Below, in pieces: positions 4,755-9,347 of a stretch of DNA of 9,347 nt (its first letter is position 1; every line of letters begins with the position of its first letter). The stretch comes from Alphaproteobacteria bacterium (GTDB lineage Bacteria; Pseudomonadota; Alphaproteobacteria; Micavibrionales; Micavibrionaceae). The stretch is taken from contig JAESUK010000072.1 of the NCBI GenBank assembly GCA_016763095.1, positions 1 to 9,347 on the forward strand, read 5' to 3'. The position numbers and the translations under genes are program-made. The notes under the pieces were generated by a model. The model ran no database searches. It was given only the letters and a program-made list of their open reading frames with translations, and was not told the origin of the DNA.

Positions 4755-7700
4755 ATGCAAACAAATCAAACTGACGTCAAACGTTCAGATGAGAACGTTA
4801 TTCCTGAAAACAATGTGCAAACACCGCACAATATAAGAACAAATACTCCCTACTATCCCGTCTCAATTTTACTTCATGCATACAGGCAACTGAACAAAGC
4901 CTATCAAGGCAACATTCTTTTTGACACATTTTCTTCTGAACCCCAAATTACATCGGATAACGAAGAGTATGAGAATGCAGCAAAAAAGACGCTTACCGAT
5001 TTGCAAATAGCCTATACAAAAGGCGACCTATCTGAATCTTTAATTTCGGCGCTTGTCGCCCAACGCCTTCCTCACATTTTCACATCAAATCTTCCAAAAT
5101 CACAAGGTGCGGAGCTTAACCTTTTCAGTGTCCTTGATGGAAACCAAAAGAAAAGCCTTGAATTACTTTTAAGTGAAATTGAGAAGAGATCACCGAGTGT
5201 TTGTACTGTTCAATCGGATGGACAAGTTAATGTAAGTGCCGCTTCTTCCCATGATTTTGGGGTCGTCTATGGCTTACTTCAAGATGTAAGACAACATTTC
5301 AGAGGAGGAAAAACTTATTCCGCACGCAAAGTCACTGATCTTGTCCAAAATGCCTTTGAAGATTCTCACCTCGTATTAAGTGCGCGTTCAAAAAGAACGG
5401 AAGAGCGCAAAATAAGAGACAGAGAACATAAAAACCGTGTCTTTACCCATGAGTCCGTATTATTACACGAGATTGACGGGGTAAAACTCCACATGTTGGC
5501 AGAGCATCTTTTGTCACTTGGCAAAAAAGACCCATTTCCATTTTCTGCACTAAACAAACATCTTGGTTTTGCAAAGGCTGTGATTGATGAGGAAAGTGGG
5601 CTTCCTTGCATTCGCTTACAAATACCTGTTTTCAAAAGACATCACGAGCGACAACATCAAAACAGAATACAACTTTTAAAATCAACAATCCACGATACAG
5701 CTGAATATTTCTACAACACGCCCCATGCCGTTGTTACACAGTCTATTGTGGAGGATATTGCCGAAAAGGCGAAAACATTCATCAAAAACCCTCCTCGTCT
5801 AGTCTCACAAGGGGAATACGAAGATAGACAACGTCAATATATTACATTAGATGACCTTGAAGAGATTTCTCATAATGATTTGTTCGACACCGTAGAAGGT
5901 TTAATCTATACGCATGACGCATTGACCATTGATGACATCGCCAACAACTTAAACGTTGATCTAAGCCAAGCGGGTAGTCGTTCTATACTTTTCATGAAAC
6001 TGGAGCACCTCATTGATGGTCTTGTTGATGGAGGGCGATTGGCAAAGCAAGGGAATATTTACAAACTTCCTCAAAAATTTGAGGGCACCCTTGAACTTGA
6101 AGTTTACCCAAAAACTAAGAGAAGAGATTATGTACAGGCGCTTCCCGAAGATTGGAATGAAGGCTTATATGGTAAAATCCCTCAAATAATTCTTACAGAA
6201 GCACAAATAAACAAACATAATTTTTCTGATGGTGATAAATTTACAGTTCAATTGTCTTATCACGAAGGTAACGTGTTAGATATGATTTTAGATCAAAAGA
6301 GCATTAAACGTGCGCCACAAATCACCACAGGAAAAAGCTCTCTCAGCTACTCATCTTCTCAGATAGCGGATGGCTTAGAACTTCCAAAAAACAATATTTG
6401 GGTTGGGGTTGTTACCGAAGATAACGGGCAGCAATTTTTCACACCTACTTTGGGAGAAGGTGAAACGTATAAAATAAGAGCTGATGCTGGTATACAAACA
6501 GGTGCAATAATCAGAGCACATGTTGTGCCTAAAAAAGGTGCCGTCAATAAAATTGTTGGTGAGTTTGGAAATGTTAGTGAAAAACACGCGTGGAGCACAG
6601 TAAGCGCTCTTGAGGCAGGGTTAGAATTAGAATTTCCGACAAATATTTTGGATGGCGTAGACTTAACCGTTCCAGAACCTGACCAATACCGTAAAGATTA
6701 CAAAGATGTTCCCTTTATGACAATCGACCCTGACACCGCCAAGGATTATGACGATGCTATTTATGTAGAGGAAACAGAACAAGGCTTCACACTTATGGTC
6801 GCCATTGCAGATGTTGATCACTACGTCAAAGAAGGATCTGTTGTTTTAGAAGAAGCGTTCAAACGTGGGAACTCAACATACCTCCCTGGCCTAACGATTC
6901 CAATGCTTCCAGAAGAACTTTCTAACGATGTCTGTTCACTTAAAGAAGATGAGAATCGTGCGTCGTTAGTTTCAACGATAAAGATTGACCATGATGGAAA
7001 CGTGAAATCCTTTGATTTTGAAACAGCTGTCATACGCTCACGTGCGCGCCTTACATATGACCAAGTCCAAAAGGCAATTGAAGGCGAGGCAGATGAAAAA
7101 ACAGCACCGCTCTTTGATCAATATATAGCACCTGCGCTAAAGCTCTCCGAAGCACTTGGAAACGCAGAAGATAAACGAGGGAAACTCTTCCTAGATACAG
7201 CGGCACAAGCAATCGATGTTAATGACAAAGGTGAATATGATTTACGTCTTGAGACGCATAATGAATCACATAAGCTCATTGAGCGGTGCATGATTGCATC
7301 AAATATTTCTGCAATACAGTTTTTGATTGAGAATGACTCCCCATTCTTAGTTAGATCTCACGGATTTCCTAACGAAGAAGTTCTTAATAGCTTCTCTGAT
7401 CGACTTGCCGAGTGTGGAATAGAAATTCCAGATGAGACTTCTCAAATCAAGACAAGAATAGACAACATTCTTGAACAAGCCAAGAATCTTGAATGTAGTG
7501 ACGACAAAGATGAGGTCATCAACATGATGGTGCGCTCTCAAGCCAAAGCTATCTATGAGAACCTTCTTAACTCTCATTTTGCGCTTCAACTAGATGCTTA
7601 TACACATGAGACTTCACCTATCCGACGCATTGCTGATTTATACATTCACCGTCTAATTAAAGCGGTCATCTCTGAAAGAGATGGAGCAATCACAGTAGAA

Positions 7701-8063
7701 GAACGCGATAAAGTATTTAACGATTTCAAGAAAAATTCTTCTGTCATTACTGCTCATGCAAGCACAACAGAGCGTGAGTCAGAAGATGTACAACGACGTG
7801 TTGAAACACGCCATAAAATTGAATGGATGCGCGGAAACCTAGGGAAGATATTCAAAGCAAGAATAAACTACGTTGATGGAGGGAATATTCAACTTCATGT
7901 GACAGGTCACAAAATTAAGACAATTATTACACATGATGAACTTCCATATCCAGCATCAAACGATCCTGACTCTGATGCCGTTTACAAGCGCGGAGATACT
8001 ATTAAAGTTACGCCAACCGAAGCAAATCCAGCGACAGGTGCCCTTAAGTTTGCAATCGTATAA
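4755..8063 (+). CDS. rnr: RNase R-like 3'-5' exoribonuclease with a long, unrecognised N-terminal extension
   Basis: 1102 residues, against roughly 700-820 for typical RNase R. The ATG at 4755 is chosen because AAGGG (4742-4746) lies 8 bases upstream; an in-frame GTG at 4746 overlaps that site. Residues 1-360 match nothing I know: polar, with basic clusters near 210-230 (KRTEERKIRDREHKNR) and 294-305 (KRHHERQHQNR). After this come a likely winged helix (about 370-440), OB/cold-shock-like segments (about 440-600), the RNB catalytic domain (about 650-970) and a C-terminal S1-like domain. The catalytic motif IDPDTAKDYDD holds the four aspartates (658, 664, 666, 667). YLPGLTIPMLPEELSNDVCS (709-728) and HETSPIRR (951-958) are intact, so the enzyme should hydrolyse RNA processively from the 3' end. 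It ends straight after S1, without the lysine-rich tail of E. coli RNase R. It sits between flhB and cckA with its own promoter; no functional link to either is evident. Confidence 0.9.
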   Translation: MQTNQTDVKRSDENVIPENNVQTPHNIRTNTPYYPVSILLHAYRQLNKAYQGNILFDTFSSEPQITSDNEEYENAAKKTLTDLQIAYTKGDLSESLISALVAQRLPHIFTSNLPKSQGAELNLFSVLDGNQKKSLELLLSEIEKRSPSVCTVQSDGQVNVSAASSHDFGVVYGLLQDVRQHFRGGKTYSARKVTDLVQNAFEDSHLVLSARSKRTEERKIRDREHKNRVFTHESVLLHEIDGVKLHMLAEHLLSLGKKDPFPFSALNKHLGFAKAVIDEESGLPCIRLQIPVFKRHHERQHQNRIQLLKSTIHDTAEYFYNTPHAVVTQSIVEDIAEKAKTFIKNPPRLVSQGEYEDRQRQYITLDDLEEISHNDLFDTVEGLIYTHDALTIDDIANNLNVDLSQAGSRSILFMKLEHLIDGLVDGGRLAKQGNIYKLPQKFEGTLELEVYPKTKRRDYVQALPEDWNEGLYGKIPQIILTEAQINKHNFSDGDKFTVQLSYHEGNVLDMILDQKSIKRAPQITTGKSSLSYSSSQIADGLELPKNNIWVGVVTEDNGQQFFTPTLGEGETYKIRADAGIQTGAIIRAHVVPKKGAVNKIVGEFGNVSEKHAWSTVSALEAGLELEFPTNILDGVDLTVPEPDQYRKDYKDVPFMTIDPDTAKDYDDAIYVEETEQGFTLMVAIADVDHYVKEGSVVLEEAFKRGNSTYLPGLTIPMLPEELSNDVCSLKEDENRASLVSTIKIDHDGNVKSFDFETAVIRSRARLTYDQVQKAIEGEADEKTAPLFDQYIAPALKLSEALGNAEDKRGKLFLDTAAQAIDVNDKGEYDLRLETHNESHKLIERCMIASNISAIQFLIENDSPFLVRSHGFPNEEVLNSFSDRLAECGIEIPDETSQIKTRIDNILEQAKNLECSDDKDEVINMMVRSQAKAIYENLLNSHFALQLDAYTHETSPIRRIADLYIHRLIKAVISERDGAITVEERDKVFNDFKKNSSVITAHASTTERESEDVQRRVETRHKIEWMRGNLGKIFKARINYVDGGNIQLHVTGHKIKTIITHDELPYPASNDPDSDAVYKRGDTIKVTPTEANPATGALKFAIV

Positions 8064-8090
8064 TATAGCAGTTCACTAAGTTGTGTAAGC

Positions 8091-8123
8091 GTTTGAATAT
8101 ATGGATTTTCAAACTCGTTGAAA
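8091..8123 (+). repeat. Overlapping inverted repeats upstream of cckA
   Basis: Two inverted repeats share one arm. GTTTGAA (8091-8097) pairs with TTCAAAC (8108-8114), and the stem can extend to 10 bases with one mismatch and a 4-base loop. TTTCAA (8107-8112) pairs with TTGAAA (8118-8123) around ACTCG. The shared arm cannot pair with both at once. It also overlaps the proposed -35 of the cckA promoter. This could be an operator with three half-sites, or alternative RNA hairpins in read-through transcripts from rnr. No T-run follows either stem. Confidence 0.5.
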
Positions 8124-8134
8124 TGTGCGATATT
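8106..8134 (+). promoter_or_regulatory. Candidate cckA promoter giving a leaderless start
   Basis: TTTTCA (8106-8111) is separated by 17 bases from GATATT (8129-8134), which is preceded by TGC. The predicted transcription start falls at 8141-8142, the A of the cckA ATG. No Shine-Dalgarno sequence is present before the ATG. No TTAA-N7-TTAA (full CtrA box) was found in this gap. The hexamers are imperfect, four of six matches each. Confidence 0.35.
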
Positions 8135-8141
8135 CCTAAGC

Positions 8142-9347
8142 ATGTCTATTGATCACCTTGAGTTTATAGAGCGTTACAATAAGCCTCTTAAAAATAAATC
8201 TTTATTACAGAGACGCAACTTCTCGCGTGCGTTCTATATTATTCTTCTAACCTCCGTCCTGATGACTGGCTCGGTATGCGCCAGAATGATCTTTCCAATC
8301 ATTAATGAGAACAATATTGTTTTTGGGATTATGGTTGGACTGATTGTGTCCACATCCCTTGTTCTTTACCATTTTCTATTAAGAACATCACGCAATGAGT
8401 CTGCACTTGATGTCCTACAGAAAGTCATTGAAGGAAGCCGTGGAGCGCGCCTTATTATTGACCCTGTTGGAAACACACTTTATGCCAATCAAAACTTTGA
8501 TGATTTCTGTCATGGTGTCGGAGAACCCTCATTTGCAACGCTTTTGAAAGTTTTTGAAGATACGCCAGAGTCTGAAGCACATATCACCAAGCTTATGGAT
8601 GATGCGCGACGCGGGCTTACTGACAAGCTTTATTTGTCCACCACAATCAAGGGCACGCCTTTTACGTACCGTGTGATGGCACAACCTATTCCCGATTGGG
8701 CCGGCTATATCCATTGGAGGATGGATGACGTTTCAGATGCACAATATAAACGCCGTATGGAAGAAGAAGAGCGCGAAAAGCTCATCGACTTTACAGACAA
8801 TGCCCCTGTCGGATTTTTCTCAACAGATGAAAATGGGCGCTTTGTTTTTGTGAATGCCACTCTCTCTCGCTGGTTTGGCGACAACATAGAGTCTTTAATC
8901 GGAACAAACCAAATTCATAACTATATGATGACCCCTCCTGTTGATGGAGAGCCTTATGATATCGTTGCCAAAGGTGGGGAAAGGCAAATTGTTCAGACAG
9001 AACTTAAAGGACAACGCGGAGAGCCAATCCTCGCTTCCATCAATCAAACCGTTGTTAAATATGATGACGGTACAGTTAGAACACGTGGGATTGTTCACGA
9101 TATTCGTGCCGAGCAAGAAATGCAAGATGCATTGAGCGCTTCAGAAAATCGTTTTGAACGGTTCTTTGAAGAAGCCCCTCTTGCAATTGCTTTCATTGAT
9201 CAAGATTTCAAAATTCAAAACTATAACCATGCATTTAAGAATATTATACTCTCAAGCACAGCCGACCTTGATAATGTAATATTTTCTGACTGTGTGGCAA
9301 AGGAAGAGCGTGCCGCGTTCCGTAAAAATATCAAACGCTTTGCGAAA
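8142..9347 (+). CDS. cckA: CckA-type hybrid histidine kinase, N-terminal part (3' end outside window)
   Basis: 402 codons are present and the frame is open to the window edge. Two hydrophobic segments (about 30-51 and 59-80) form a membrane hairpin with a very short periplasmic loop, as in CckA. A PAS-like region (about 86-200) follows, containing ARLIIDPVGNTLYANQNF. A second PAS (about 213-330) has DNAPVGFFSTDENGRFVFVN and RWFG, which closely recall CckA, and a third begins at about 335 (FERFFEEAPLAIAFIDQDF). The kinase and receiver domains would lie beyond the window. In alphaproteobacteria CckA passes phosphate through ChpT to CtrA, controlling the cell cycle and flagellar genes; from memory, Caulobacter also has cckA next to flhB. 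The ATG at 8142 is the first ATG after the in-frame stop at 8094, and a TTG at 8118 is the only alternative noticed. It has no ribosome binding site. Without the C-terminal part another PAS hybrid kinase cannot be fully excluded. Confidence 0.85.
   Translation, partial: MSIDHLEFIERYNKPLKNKSLLQRRNFSRAFYIILLTSVLMTGSVCARMIFPIINENNIVFGIMVGLIVSTSLVLYHFLLRTSRNESALDVLQKVIEGSRGARLIIDPVGNTLYANQNFDDFCHGVGEPSFATLLKVFEDTPESEAHITKLMDDARRGLTDKLYLSTTIKGTPFTYRVMAQPIPDWAGYIHWRMDDVSDAQYKRRMEEEEREKLIDFTDNAPVGFFSTDENGRFVFVNATLSRWFGDNIESLIGTNQIHNYMMTPPVDGEPYDIVAKGGERQIVQTELKGQRGEPILASINQTVVKYDDGTVRTRGIVHDIRAEQEMQDALSASENRFERFFEEAPLAIAFIDQDFKIQNYNHAFKNIILSSTADLDNVIFSDCVAKEERAAFRKNIKRFAK

Overview
The window looks like chromosomal DNA from a flagellated alphaproteobacterium of fairly low GC (roughly 40% by eye). 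The gene order flgB-flgC-fliE-fliQ-(insert)-fliR-flhB-(rnr)-cckA supports this. Rod and export-gate genes in this order, followed closely by the cell-cycle kinase gene cckA, match what I recall from Caulobacter and Rhodospirillales-type genomes. The genus cannot be named from the sequence.

Left part (1-1375): the end of flgB, then flgC and fliE (proximal rod, and the rod/MS-ring adaptor), then fliQ (export gate). All are on the + strand and closely spaced. flgC and fliE have clear ribosome binding sites; fliQ does not.

Insert (1376-2771): two minus-strand genes separate fliQ from fliR, which are usually adjacent. One encodes a small exported four-cysteine protein of unknown function. The other encodes a membrane-anchored alpha/beta hydrolase of the YfhR/BEM46/ABHD13 type with an intact Ser-Asp-His triad. 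Each has a plausible promoter of its own. The hydrolase promoter lies inside a short palindrome in the region divergent to fliR.

Middle (2772-4623): fliR and flhB, 13 bases apart, complete the membrane export gate. FlhB carries the NPTH self-cleavage motif. fliR has no Shine-Dalgarno sequence, and a -10 element sits so close that its mRNA is probably leaderless.

Right part (4624-9347): a 1102-residue RNase R-like exoribonuclease with intact catalytic aspartates and an unusual N-terminal extension of about 360 residues that I do not recognise. It is followed by the first 402 codons of a CckA-type hybrid histidine kinase (two membrane segments plus PAS domains), which runs off the window. The short rnr-cckA gap holds overlapping inverted repeats and a promoter that again predicts a leaderless start.

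No RNA genes, CRISPR arrays, insertion sequences or tRNAs were seen, and no gene-free stretch exceeds 300 bases. Most of the window is ordinary flagellar and cell-cycle content. The best candidate for something undescribed is the N-terminal region of the exoribonuclease. Next come the fliQ/fliR insertion and the promoter architecture.
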